NCBI GenBank assembly: GCA_947175775.1
Contig: CAMWNY010000139.1
Span: forward strand, 1 to 6,719
Length of the DNA: 6,719 nt
Direction of reading: 5' to 3'
Source of the DNA: an uncultured Lachnospiraceae bacterium
Lineage (GTDB): Bacteria; Bacillota; Clostridia; Lachnospirales; Lachnospiraceae
Both the position numbers and the translations under genes were made by a program. The first letter of the stretch is position 1. Every line of letters begins with the position of its first letter. The notes beneath the pieces are model-generated. The model was not told where the DNA came from. It did not search any database and saw nothing but the letters and a program-made list of their open reading frames with translations. Shown here in pieces: positions 1-5,470 of this stretch.

Positions 1-787
1 GAACGTCAGTAATGCGGAGAGCATTGCAAATCAGACGGTGATGACCGGAAATATCCAAAACATGATTTTGGAAACAAAGAAAATGTCGGATGACATGCTT
101 GAGCTGGCAAAACAGTCCGGCGAGGCGGTTGAAAACGGGCAGATTACGATAGAAAATTTACAGGCGCAGGAGAAGAAGACAAGTGAGGCAAACGCCCAAG
201 TAGTTGATTCGGTGACGAACCTGATTTCCAACGCGAACGCAGTCGGGAATATTACCGAGCAGATTTTGGCGATTTCCTCGAAGACCAATCTTTTGGCGCT
301 TAATGCTTCTATTGAAAGCGCACGCGCGGGCGAGGCGGGAAAAGGTTTTGCCGTTGTTGCGGAGGAAATCCGAATGCTGGCAGACCAAACCAAAAAGCTT
401 ACGGCGGGGATTCAGGACATTGTGGGTGAGCTTAGGAAGAACGCCGATATTGCAAAGGAAACAGTGGACAATGTAATTGCGGCTGCCAATACAGAGCATG
501 AACTGATTAAAAATGCCGATACACAGTTTGCAGGAATCGGAAGCAGAATAGACGGACTGAATGCCAATGTGGTGGATATTTACAGAAAAATCGAAGAAAT
601 CCTGGAGTCGAATAATCAGATTGTTGACAGTATCAGTCATATTTCTGCAGTCAGTCAGGAGGTAGCGGCAAGTACGGATCAGGCGGTAGAATTGGGAAAT
701 GATACCAGCAGCAAAGCAGAGCAGGTGAAGGAACTGATGGAAGGACTGCTTGAAACGGTTCAGGCAATTGACAAATATGTGGAATAA
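1..787 (+). CDS. Methyl-accepting chemotaxis protein, C-terminal signalling domain (5' truncated by window)
   Basis: This is the cytoplasmic signalling part of a chemoreceptor, which passes ligand information to CheA and CheW. The frame is open from position 2, so the gene starts upstream and the sensor and membrane parts are not visible. The sequence is a long Ala/Glu/Lys/Gln-rich coiled coil. The hairpin tip is unmistakable at about 275-385: it reads TNLLALNASIESARAGEAGK followed by GFAVVAEEIR, the near-invariant tip of the family. About 150 residues follow the tip, roughly 22 heptads, which would suit the long 44-heptad class common in Firmicutes (inference). QEVAAS near 657-674 fits the [EQ][EQ]xx[AS] methylation pattern. 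The protein ends AIDKYVE with no NWETF-type CheR/CheB docking tail. No chemotaxis partner gene is in the window, so the signal sensed cannot be told. A GTG at 38 is only an internal codon. Confidence 0.95.
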   Translation, partial: NVSNAESIANQTVMTGNIQNMILETKKMSDDMLELAKQSGEAVENGQITIENLQAQEKKTSEANAQVVDSVTNLISNANAVGNITEQILAISSKTNLLALNASIESARAGEAGKGFAVVAEEIRMLADQTKKLTAGIQDIVGELRKNADIAKETVDNVIAAANTEHELIKNADTQFAGIGSRIDGLNANVVDIYRKIEEILESNNQIVDSISHISAVSQEVAASTDQAVELGNDTSSKAEQVKELMEGLLETVQAIDKYVE

Positions 788-796
788 AATGTCTGC

Positions 797-836
797 GATA
801 AAATCAATCGACGTGTCAGGCGCGGTTGATTTTGTC
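797..836 (+). terminator. Hairpin terminator after the chemoreceptor gene
   Basis: A stem pairs 797-810 with 823-836; its core is AAAATCAATCG against CGGTTGATTTT, with two G-U pairs in the RNA and a loop of about 12 bases. It begins ten bases after the chemoreceptor stop codon. The A-rich left arm and T-rich right arm are typical of an intrinsic terminator that can work in both directions, but no long separate T-tract follows, so strength is uncertain. Confidence 0.5.
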
Positions 837-865
837 ATTGTATGGGATTAAGATGCCAAGGCATC
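826..865 (+). promoter_or_regulatory. Candidate promoter with overlapping dyad upstream of the desulfurase gene
   Basis: TTGATT (826-831) and TAAGAT (849-854) are 17 bases apart, a sigma-A-like arrangement. A perfect 6+6 dyad, GATGCC-AA-GGCATC (852-865), overlaps the -10 box and the likely start of transcription, where a repressor could bind. The -35 box lies inside the right arm of the preceding terminator, which weakens the call. If used, the leader to the desulfurase start would be about 195 bases. Confidence 0.3.
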
Positions 866-953
866 ACAAAACTACAGGAAAGTGCATATTTATATATAAA
901 AATGCGATAAATCCTTACAATTTTAGGACATCAGTTACAGATCCAAAGAATTG

Positions 954-985
954 TTGACATTTTGAGCCGCTTATTGCGGTAAATA
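954..985 (+). promoter_or_regulatory. Weak candidate promoter for the desulfurase gene
   Basis: A consensus TTGACA stands at 954-959, but the best -10-like sequence, TAAATA (980-985), is 20 bases away, longer than the usual 16-18. A small dyad, CCGC-TTATT-GCGG (967-979), occupies the spacer. This or the candidate at 826-854 would supply the desulfurase gene. Confidence 0.3.
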
Positions 986-1015
986 CGTTACTGGAACGGA
1001 GTGAACAGTAACGTA
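984..1015 (+). repeat. Inverted repeat (REP-like dyad), 10-bp arms
   Basis: TACGTTACTG (984-993) is exactly complementary to CAGTAACGTA (1006-1015), with a 12-base loop reading GAACGGAGTGAA. There is no T-tract after it, so it is not a standard terminator. It covers the earliest possible GTG start (1001) of the desulfurase frame, an argument for a later start. Its loop resembles that of the dyad at 2281-2308. It could be a dispersed intergenic element, an RNA structure in the leader, or a protein site. Confidence 0.6.
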
Positions 1016-1057
1016 AATATGGACTCGCGGATAATGGGAAAGGACATAAAATTTGAT

Positions 1058-2215
1058 ATGAATGAAGTTTATCTTGACAATTCGGCGACCACAAGATGTC
1101 TGCCGGAAGTTGCTGCACTAATGACACATATCATGTGCGAGGATTACGGAAACCCGTCAAGCATGCATAAAAAGGGCGTGGAAGCCGAAAAATATGTACG
1201 TTATTCCAAAGAAATCATCGCAAAAAGTTTAAAGGTTCAGGAAAAGGAAATCCTATTTACATCAGGAGGAACGGAGTCGGATAATATTGCGCTGATTGGC
1301 GGCGCATACGCAAATTACAGAGCCGGAAGACATATCATCACGACGCGGATTGAGCACCCTGCCGTTTTGCAGACCTGTGCCTATTTGGAGGAGCAGGGCT
1401 TTGAAGTGACGTACCTCCCCGTCAATGAAAACGGCGTGATAAAGCTCAGTGATTTGGAACGTGCAATGACACGAAATACGATTCTCGTGTCGATTATGCA
1501 TGTCAACAACGAAATCGGTTCCATACAGCCGATTGCGGAGGCGGGCGCGTTGATTAAGCGGATGAACCCGAATACGCTGTTCCATGTAGACGCGATACAA
1601 AGCTACGGAAAGTGCCGCATTTATCCCAAGCGCATGAACATCGACCTTTTGTCGGTGAGCGCTCACAAGATACATGGTCCAAAGGGTGTCGGATTTTTAT
1701 ATATCAGCGAAAAGGCAAAAGTGCGTCCGATTCTCTTTGGCGGCGGGCAGCAGCGCGGTATGCGTTCCGGTACGGAGAATGTTCCCGGTATCGCGGGAAT
1801 GGCAAAAGCAGTAGAACAGGTTTATATGGACCTTGATTCGAAAGTCAATCAGTTGTATCGTATAAGAGAGCGTTTTATACAGGGTGTCAGCAGGATTGAA
1901 GGAATTAAAATTAACGGCTGTCAGGGCGCAGAGAGTGCGCCGCATATTGTCAGCGTATCCATACAGGGCGTACGCAGCGAGGTGATGCTGCATGCGCTTG
2001 AGGATAAGGGCATTTACGTTTCCGCAGGAAGCGCCTGCTCATCCAATAAGCCTGCAATTTCAGCAACGTTAAAGGCAATCGGTGTCGAGAAACAGTACCT
2101 TGATTCGACAATCCGTTTCAGCTTCAGTATGTTTACGACAGAAGAGGAGATTGATTATACCGTAATGTGCATGGGCGAGCTGATTCCGATGCTGCGGCAT
2201 TATACACGGCACTAA
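1058..2215 (+). CDS. nifS: Cysteine desulfurase, class I NifS/IscS type
   Basis: This PLP enzyme takes sulfur from L-cysteine, giving alanine and an enzyme-bound persulfide for transfer to an acceptor. The product of 385 residues has the usual family length. Landmarks in order: YLDNSATT at the N-terminus, GGTESDNIAL, RIEHPAVL, NNEIGSIQP, HVDAIQSYGK, the PLP lysine in SAHK (Lys204), GGGQQRGMRSGTEN, and the catalytic loop SAGSACSSNK with Cys327. These match E. coli IscS positions 206 and 328. The start at 1058 is chosen because relatives begin directly before YLDNSATT; GGGAAAGGA lies about 13 bases upstream. In-frame starts at 1001 (GTG), 1019 and 1034 would add 8-19 unconserved residues, and 1001 falls inside an inverted repeat. 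thiI follows 121 bases later, and no scaffold such as IscU is present, so a dedicated role in tRNA thiolation, like NifZ beside ThiI in B. subtilis, is likely (inference). The symbol is meant in the family sense. Confidence 0.95.
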   Translation: MNEVYLDNSATTRCLPEVAALMTHIMCEDYGNPSSMHKKGVEAEKYVRYSKEIIAKSLKVQEKEILFTSGGTESDNIALIGGAYANYRAGRHIITTRIEHPAVLQTCAYLEEQGFEVTYLPVNENGVIKLSDLERAMTRNTILVSIMHVNNEIGSIQPIAEAGALIKRMNPNTLFHVDAIQSYGKCRIYPKRMNIDLLSVSAHKIHGPKGVGFLYISEKAKVRPILFGGGQQRGMRSGTENVPGIAGMAKAVEQVYMDLDSKVNQLYRIRERFIQGVSRIEGIKINGCQGAESAPHIVSVSIQGVRSEVMLHALEDKGIYVSAGSACSSNKPAISATLKAIGVEKQYLDSTIRFSFSMFTTEEEIDYTVMCMGELIPMLRHYTRH

Positions 2216-2231
2216 AACTACAAGTTTTTTT
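2214..2231 (+). terminator. Weak terminator-like hairpin at the desulfurase stop codon
   Basis: AAAACT (2214-2219) pairs with AGTTTT (2223-2228) across a 3-base loop and runs into seven Ts (2225-2231). The stem has only one G-C pair, so it could at most cause partial termination or pausing before thiI. Confidence 0.25.
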
Positions 2232-2255
2232 ACAGGTTACATTACACGGAGGAAA

Positions 2256-2279
2256 GGTTGAAAATTAAAATTTTCAACC
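2256..2279 (+). repeat. Perfect 10-bp inverted repeat upstream of thiI
   Basis: GGTTGAAAAT (2256-2265) pairs exactly with ATTTTCAACC (2270-2279) around a TAAA loop. It directly follows a ribosome-binding-site-like GGAGGA (2248-2253) that no gene uses, and directly precedes the dyad at 2281-2308. There is no T-tract after it. It probably forms an RNA hairpin in the desulfurase-thiI spacer; its function is unknown. Confidence 0.6.
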
Positions 2280-2280
2280 G

Positions 2281-2308
2281 GCAAATTTGTGCTCACGCTC
2301 AAATTCGC
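2281..2308 (+). repeat. Second inverted repeat upstream of thiI, 9-bp arms with one mismatch
   Basis: GCAAATTTG (2281-2289) faces CAAATTCGC (2300-2308), with one mismatch (2283 against 2306) and a 10-base loop. Read on the minus strand, 2291-2300 is GAGCGTGAGC, which resembles GAACGGAGTGAAC at 994-1006. Together with 2256-2279 it makes a tandem hairpin block ending eight bases before the thiI ribosome binding site (2317-2323). Confidence 0.5.
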
Positions 2309-2336
2309 ACGCTGAGAAAGGAGCATGGTCATAATC

Positions 2337-3527
2337 ATGGAATACAAAGCATTTTTAATAAAATACGCGGAAATCGGCGTTAAAGGAAAAAACAGATATT
2401 TATTTGAAGACAGACTCTGCGACCAAATCCGCTACGCGCTAAAGCGGTGCGACGGTGCGTTTGATGTGACAAAATCGCAGGGCAGAATTTACGTGAATGC
2501 AGACGGGGATTACGATTACGACGAGGTTGTCGAAAACCTGAAAACCGTGTTCGGCGTCACGGGCATCTGCCCCGTTGTTCAGTTCGCCGACGAGGGCTTT
2601 GAAAAGCTCTGTGAGGACGTGATACAATATATGGACGAAGTTTATCCGGACAAAAATATTACGTTTAAAGTGGAAGCGCGGCGTGCAAGAAAGAATTATC
2701 CAAAGGATTCAATGGAAATCAACCGCGAAATCGGAGAGGCGCTGTTAAAGGCATTTCCCGAAATCAGGGTGGATGTGCATAAACCCGATGTGCTGTTAAG
2801 AATTGAAATTCGTGAAAAAATTAACGTATACTCCGTTGTCATCGCGGGACCGGGCGGGCTTCCAATCGGCACGAACGGAAAAGGCACGCTTCTGCTTTCC
2901 GGCGGCATCGATTCGCCCGTGGCAGGCTATATGATTGCAAAGCGCGGCGTTAAGATTGACGCGGTGTATTTCAGTGCACCGCCTTATACGAGTGAGCGTG
3001 CGACGCAAAAAGTCATGGACCTTGCCAAAATCGTGTCCAAATACAGCGGACCGATTACGCTCCACATTATTAATTTTACGGACATTCAGCTATACATTTA
3101 TGATAAGTGCCCGCATGATGAGCTGACAATTATTATGCGCCGCTACATGATGCGCATTGCGCAGACGATTGCGGAGAAAAGCGGAAGCTTAGGACTGATT
3201 ACGGGCGAGAGTATCGGACAGGTGGCGTCGCAGACCATGCAGTCTTTGATGGCAACAAACGATGTGTGCACCATGCCCGTTTACCGGCCGCTAATCGGCA
3301 TGGATAAACAGGAGATTGTGGAAATTTCGGAAAAAATTGACACATATGAAACGTCCATTTTGCCATATGAGGACTGCTGTACCATTTTTGTGGCAAAGCA
3401 TCCGGTAACAAAACCGAATTTGAATGTCATCCGTATCCATGAGAATAATCTTGAGGAACGCATTGAGGAGCTTGTGCAGACCGCTTTGGAAACGGAAGAG
3501 GTTGTGGAGATTAAATGGGAAGTGTAA
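2337..3527 (+). CDS. thiI: tRNA uracil 4-sulfurtransferase ThiI (short form without rhodanese domain)
   Basis: ThiI activates U8 of tRNA with ATP and inserts sulfur to make 4-thiouridine; in some bacteria it also supplies sulfur for the thiazole of thiamin. The product has 396 residues. The N-terminus reads KYAEIGVKGKNR, the conserved ThiI opening, followed by a THUMP region (about residues 60-165) for tRNA binding. The PP-loop ATPase motif SGGIDSP is at 188-194, then GESIGQVASQTMQSL, then a conserved PYEDCC with Cys347 and Cys348. The protein stops soon after, so it lacks the C-terminal rhodanese domain of the 482-residue E. coli enzyme, as B. subtilis ThiI does. Sulfur must then come directly from a desulfurase, plausibly the gene just upstream. 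AAAGGAG (2317-2323) is only one base before an ATG at 2325 but 13 before the ATG at 2337; family N-termini also favour 2337. The earlier ATG would add MVII. Confidence 0.95.
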   Translation: MEYKAFLIKYAEIGVKGKNRYLFEDRLCDQIRYALKRCDGAFDVTKSQGRIYVNADGDYDYDEVVENLKTVFGVTGICPVVQFADEGFEKLCEDVIQYMDEVYPDKNITFKVEARRARKNYPKDSMEINREIGEALLKAFPEIRVDVHKPDVLLRIEIREKINVYSVVIAGPGGLPIGTNGKGTLLLSGGIDSPVAGYMIAKRGVKIDAVYFSAPPYTSERATQKVMDLAKIVSKYSGPITLHIINFTDIQLYIYDKCPHDELTIIMRRYMMRIAQTIAEKSGSLGLITGESIGQVASQTMQSLMATNDVCTMPVYRPLIGMDKQEIVEISEKIDTYETSILPYEDCCTIFVAKHPVTKPNLNVIRIHENNLEERIEELVQTALETEEVVEIKWEV

Positions 3528-3531
3528 AAAA

Positions 3532-3570
3532 ATCAGGTACAGAATTTAATCTGTACCTGATAAGCTTTTT
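3532..3570. terminator. Bidirectional intrinsic terminator between thiI and the HPr-like gene
   Basis: A perfect 12-bp stem pairs 3532-3543 (ATCAGGTACAGA) with 3550-3561 (TCTGTACCTGAT) around a 6-base loop. For the minus strand, an A-run at 3526-3531 gives six Us directly after the stem, an ideal terminator for the HPr-like gene. For the plus strand, five Ts follow at 3566-3570 after a short offset. The stem begins five bases after the thiI stop codon, so it serves both convergent genes. Confidence 0.88.
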
Positions 3571-3602
3571 CAGAAATTCAATTTTTAATCGAACACTTCA
3601 AA

Positions 3603-3833
3603 TTAAACTAAGTAAGGATTTAATACTTCCATAATCTCGGCTGCGTCGCCCTCGGTATGGATATTTAAGTCAATCTGTTTTGATAAATCTAAGCTGAAAA
3701 TTCCCATAATTGACTTTGCATCGATGACATATCTGCCGGAAACAAGGTCGAAGTCGTAATCAAACTTAGTAATATCATTAACAAAGGACTTAACCTTATC
3801 AATCGAGTTTAAAGAAATCTGAACTGTTTTCAT
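3603..3833 (-). CDS. HPr-like protein lacking the phosphocarrier histidine
   Basis: The 76-residue product has the size and fold signature of HPr, the phosphocarrier of the sugar phosphotransferase system. AKSIMGIFSLDLSK (residues 39-52) matches the helix-2 region of HPr, with Ser41 at the position of the regulatory Ser46, and YDFDFDLVSGRYVIDAK-like spacing before it aligns without gaps to B. subtilis HPr. The active-site segment GIHARPA is absent: the stretch reads LNSIDKVKS, placing Ser10 at the position of His15 and Asp12 at that of Arg17. It therefore cannot carry phosphate from enzyme I in the normal way. Crh of Bacillus is the known precedent, an HPr relative without His15 that acts in carbon catabolite control after serine phosphorylation. 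A similar regulatory role here is inference. The gene is alone on its strand, with its own promoter, a strong ribosome binding site and a terminator, so it is probably well expressed. Confidence 0.85.
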   Translation of the reverse strand: MKTVQISLNSIDKVKSFVNDITKFDYDFDLVSGRYVIDAKSIMGIFSLDLSKQIDLNIHTEGDAAEIMEVLNPYLV

Positions 3834-3841
3834 TTCAAAAT

Positions 3842-3850
3842 ACCTCCTTT
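3842..3850 (-). promoter_or_regulatory. Strong ribosome binding site of the HPr-like gene
   Basis: On the minus strand AAAGGAGGT lies eight bases before the ATG at 3833-3831. It is a near-perfect match to the anti-Shine-Dalgarno sequence and fixes both the start and the reality of this small gene. Confidence 0.88.
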
Positions 3851-3869
3851 ATTGTTTACGTTTTCATCT

Positions 3870-3901
3870 ATTATAATAAAGGTAAACCTTGGAAAAGTCA
3901 A
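3870..3901 (-). promoter_or_regulatory. Promoter of the HPr-like gene
   Basis: On the minus strand TTGACT (3901-3896) is followed after 17 bases by TATTAT (3878-3873), and a consensus TATAAT overlaps it three bases further on (3875-3870, spacing 20). A small dyad, AAGGT-AA-ACCTT (3879-3890), fills the spacer and could be an operator. Transcription would begin near 3863 and give a short leader. Confidence 0.6.
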
Positions 3902-3930
3902 CCAAAGTTAAAAAACAGTTTCAATGAAAA

Positions 3931-3959
3931 TTGACAAAAAAAAATCAAAAAAATATACA
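3931..3959 (+). promoter_or_regulatory. Promoter of mtaB
   Basis: TTGACA (3931-3936) and TATACA (3954-3959) are exactly 17 bases apart with an A-rich spacer, close to the sigma-A consensus. Transcription would start near 3966, leaving a leader of about 85 bases. The mtaB reading frame remains open up to the TTG of this -35 box, but that is promoter DNA and not a start codon. A second TTGACA at 3962-3967 has no good partner. Confidence 0.72.
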
Positions 3960-4050
3960 GGTTGACATGCGAAGTACAAATGTGCCAATAAAAATCGGGA
4001 TTTTTTGGAAATATACAGCAACAGTTTTGCAAAAAGAGAGGAGAATACCA

Positions 4051-5352
4051 GTGAAAACCGTAGCTTATCACAATTTAGGATGTAAGGTAAACGCCTACGA
4101 AATGGATGCAATGCTGCAGGCATTGCGGCAGAAAGGCTATGAAATCGTACCGTTTGAGGAGAAGGCGGACATTTATATCATAAACACCTGTACCGTGACC
4201 AATATTGCGGACCGCAAAAGCCGGCAAATGCTGCACAAGGCAAAAAAGACAAATCCCGAGGGCATTGTCGTTGCCGTGGGATGTTATGTGCAGTCGGATA
4301 CGCAGGCGGTGCAGGCGGACAAGTCCGTGGATTTGATTATCGGAAATAACAGAAAAAAAGATTTGATTTCAATACTCGATAATTACTTTGAGGGAGTGGT
4401 GCAGGAGAACGTAATCGACATCAATCATACATTGGAATATGAAGAGATGAAGCTGACCGGAACGCAGGAGCACACCCGCGCCTATATTAAAATCCAGGAC
4501 GGCTGCAACCAGTTTTGCACCTACTGCATGATACCGTATGCAAGAGGACGCGTCCGCAGCAGGAAGCAGGCGGATATTTTAGAGGAAATCAAAGGGCTTG
4601 TCACCGCAGGCTACAAGGAGTTCGTGCTGACCGGTATTCACATCAGTTCCTACGGCGCGGCTGCGCTTTTGGAGCTTTTGCGGGAAATTGACGAAATTGC
4701 AGGCGTCGAGCGTATCCGGTTAGGCTCGCTGGAACCGCGTATTGTAACGAAAGAATTTGCGGACAGCCTTGCCCGGTTGAAGCACATCTGCCCGCATTTC
4801 CATCTTTCCCTGCAAAGCGGCTGCGAGAGCGTTTTAAAGCGCATGAACCGCCATTACACGCCAAAAGAATATTTAGAAGGCGTGGAACGTCTGCGCGCCG
4901 CTTTTGTGCATCCTGCGGTAACGACAGATGTGATTGTCGGATTTCCAGGTGAAACGGACGAGGAGTTTGCCCAAACGGTGCAGTTTGTGAAGGATGCGGA
5001 TTTTTATGAGATGCATATTTTTAAATATTCCAAACGAAAGGGTACAAAAGCCGCGGTAATGCCCAATCAGGTGCCGGAGAGTGTAAAGACGGAACGCAGC
5101 ATGGTTTTACAGGAGCTTGAGGCGTGGATGTCGGAGAAATTCAGGCAATACTATATAGGAAAAAACGTGGAGGTCCTTTTCGAAGAACGCAAGGAAATCG
5201 GGGGAAGACAGTATTTTGTCGGACATACGAAGGAGTATGTCAAGGCGGCAGTCGAATGCGGAAACATAAGCTGTAATCTCGAAAATCAACTGATTGACAC
5301 AAAAATAACAGGCTTTGCAGATGCGGAAATTCTGACTGCGGAAATAGAATGA
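4051..5352 (+). CDS. mtaB: tRNA (N6-threonylcarbamoyladenosine(37)-C2)-methylthiotransferase MtaB
   Basis: MtaB is a radical-SAM enzyme with two iron-sulfur clusters that converts t6A at position 37 of tRNAs reading ANN codons to ms2t6A, which steadies codon pairing. The product has 433 residues, close to the B. subtilis protein. The N-terminal methylthiotransferase domain opens with YHNLGCKVNAYE and has its three cluster cysteines at Cys11, Cys47 (INTCTVT) and Cys78 (VGCYVQ). The radical-SAM motif CNQFCTYC gives Cys152, Cys156 and Cys159, followed by IPYARGRVRSR, which separates MtaB from RimO and MiaB. A C-terminal TRAM domain (about residues 370-433) should bind tRNA. The start is GTG at 4051: AGAGGAG (4037-4043) sits seven bases before it, and homologues begin at this point. 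The frame continues upstream to 3931, but that part is promoter and leader. It is transcribed away from the HPr-like gene. Confidence 0.95.
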   Translation: MKTVAYHNLGCKVNAYEMDAMLQALRQKGYEIVPFEEKADIYIINTCTVTNIADRKSRQMLHKAKKTNPEGIVVAVGCYVQSDTQAVQADKSVDLIIGNNRKKDLISILDNYFEGVVQENVIDINHTLEYEEMKLTGTQEHTRAYIKIQDGCNQFCTYCMIPYARGRVRSRKQADILEEIKGLVTAGYKEFVLTGIHISSYGAAALLELLREIDEIAGVERIRLGSLEPRIVTKEFADSLARLKHICPHFHLSLQSGCESVLKRMNRHYTPKEYLEGVERLRAAFVHPAVTTDVIVGFPGETDEEFAQTVQFVKDADFYEMHIFKYSKRKGTKAAVMPNQVPESVKTERSMVLQELEAWMSEKFRQYYIGKNVEVLFEERKEIGGRQYFVGHTKEYVKAAVECGNISCNLENQLIDTKITGFADAEILTAEIE

Positions 5353-5374
5353 CGGAAATATAATAAAGAATTTA

Positions 5375-5403
5375 TTGAATTTTACAGCAAACTAAGTTAT
5401 GAT
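5375..5403 (+). promoter_or_regulatory. Promoter of the ireB-ruvX-DUF1292 operon
   Basis: TTGAAT (5375-5380) and TATGAT (5398-5403) are 17 bases apart, a good sigma-A-like promoter, in the 118-base gap after mtaB. The leader to ireB would be about 60 bases. No GC-rich terminator was seen after mtaB, so read-through from mtaB is also possible. Confidence 0.65.
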
Positions 5404-5470
5404 AGTTATAAGTGTTCAGAAAATGTACCACAGAAAAAAATAAAGCGGATAGACGAAAGGAGCATAGAAA

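Noticed and set aside
158..838. Long open frame of 226 codons on the minus strand across the chemoreceptor
   Set aside because: It is opposite a well-supported coding region, rich in Cys, His and Arg as shadow frames are, and has no ribosome binding site or family match that I can see.
1001..1057. Upstream extension of the desulfurase frame from GTG at 1001
   Set aside because: The GTG lies in an inverted repeat without a ribosome binding site, and the 19 added residues precede the usual YLDNSATT start of the family.
788..1057. Riboswitch or T-box in the desulfurase leader
   Set aside because: Several short dyads are present, but no conserved T-box, SAM, TPP or other riboswitch core could be recognised by eye; a covariance-model search would be needed to find one.
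2258..2383. Small 41-codon frame from TTG at 2258 behind GGAGGA, possible leader peptide or small protein
   Set aside because: It is read through two inverted repeats, overlaps the start of thiI in another frame, and has no recognisable protein features. The ribosome-binding-like sequence alone is not enough.
3951..4018. Direct repeat AAATATACAG at 3951-3960 and 4009-4018 upstream of mtaB
   Set aside because: Ten A/T-rich bases repeated twice within 70 bases of A-rich DNA can arise by chance, and the second copy has no -35 box at a suitable distance.
3931..4050. Upstream extension of the mtaB frame from a TTG at 3931, adding 40 residues
   Set aside because: The TTG is the -35 box of a TTGACA-17-TATACA promoter, there is no ribosome binding site, the extra residues are Lys/Asn/Gln-rich and unlike MtaB N-termini, and GTG at 4051 has AGAGGAG seven bases upstream.
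5361..5375. AT-only hairpin (AATAAA-GAA-TTTATT) after mtaB as a terminator
   Set aside because: The stem has no G-C pair and a 3-base loop with no T-tract after it, so termination is not supported.
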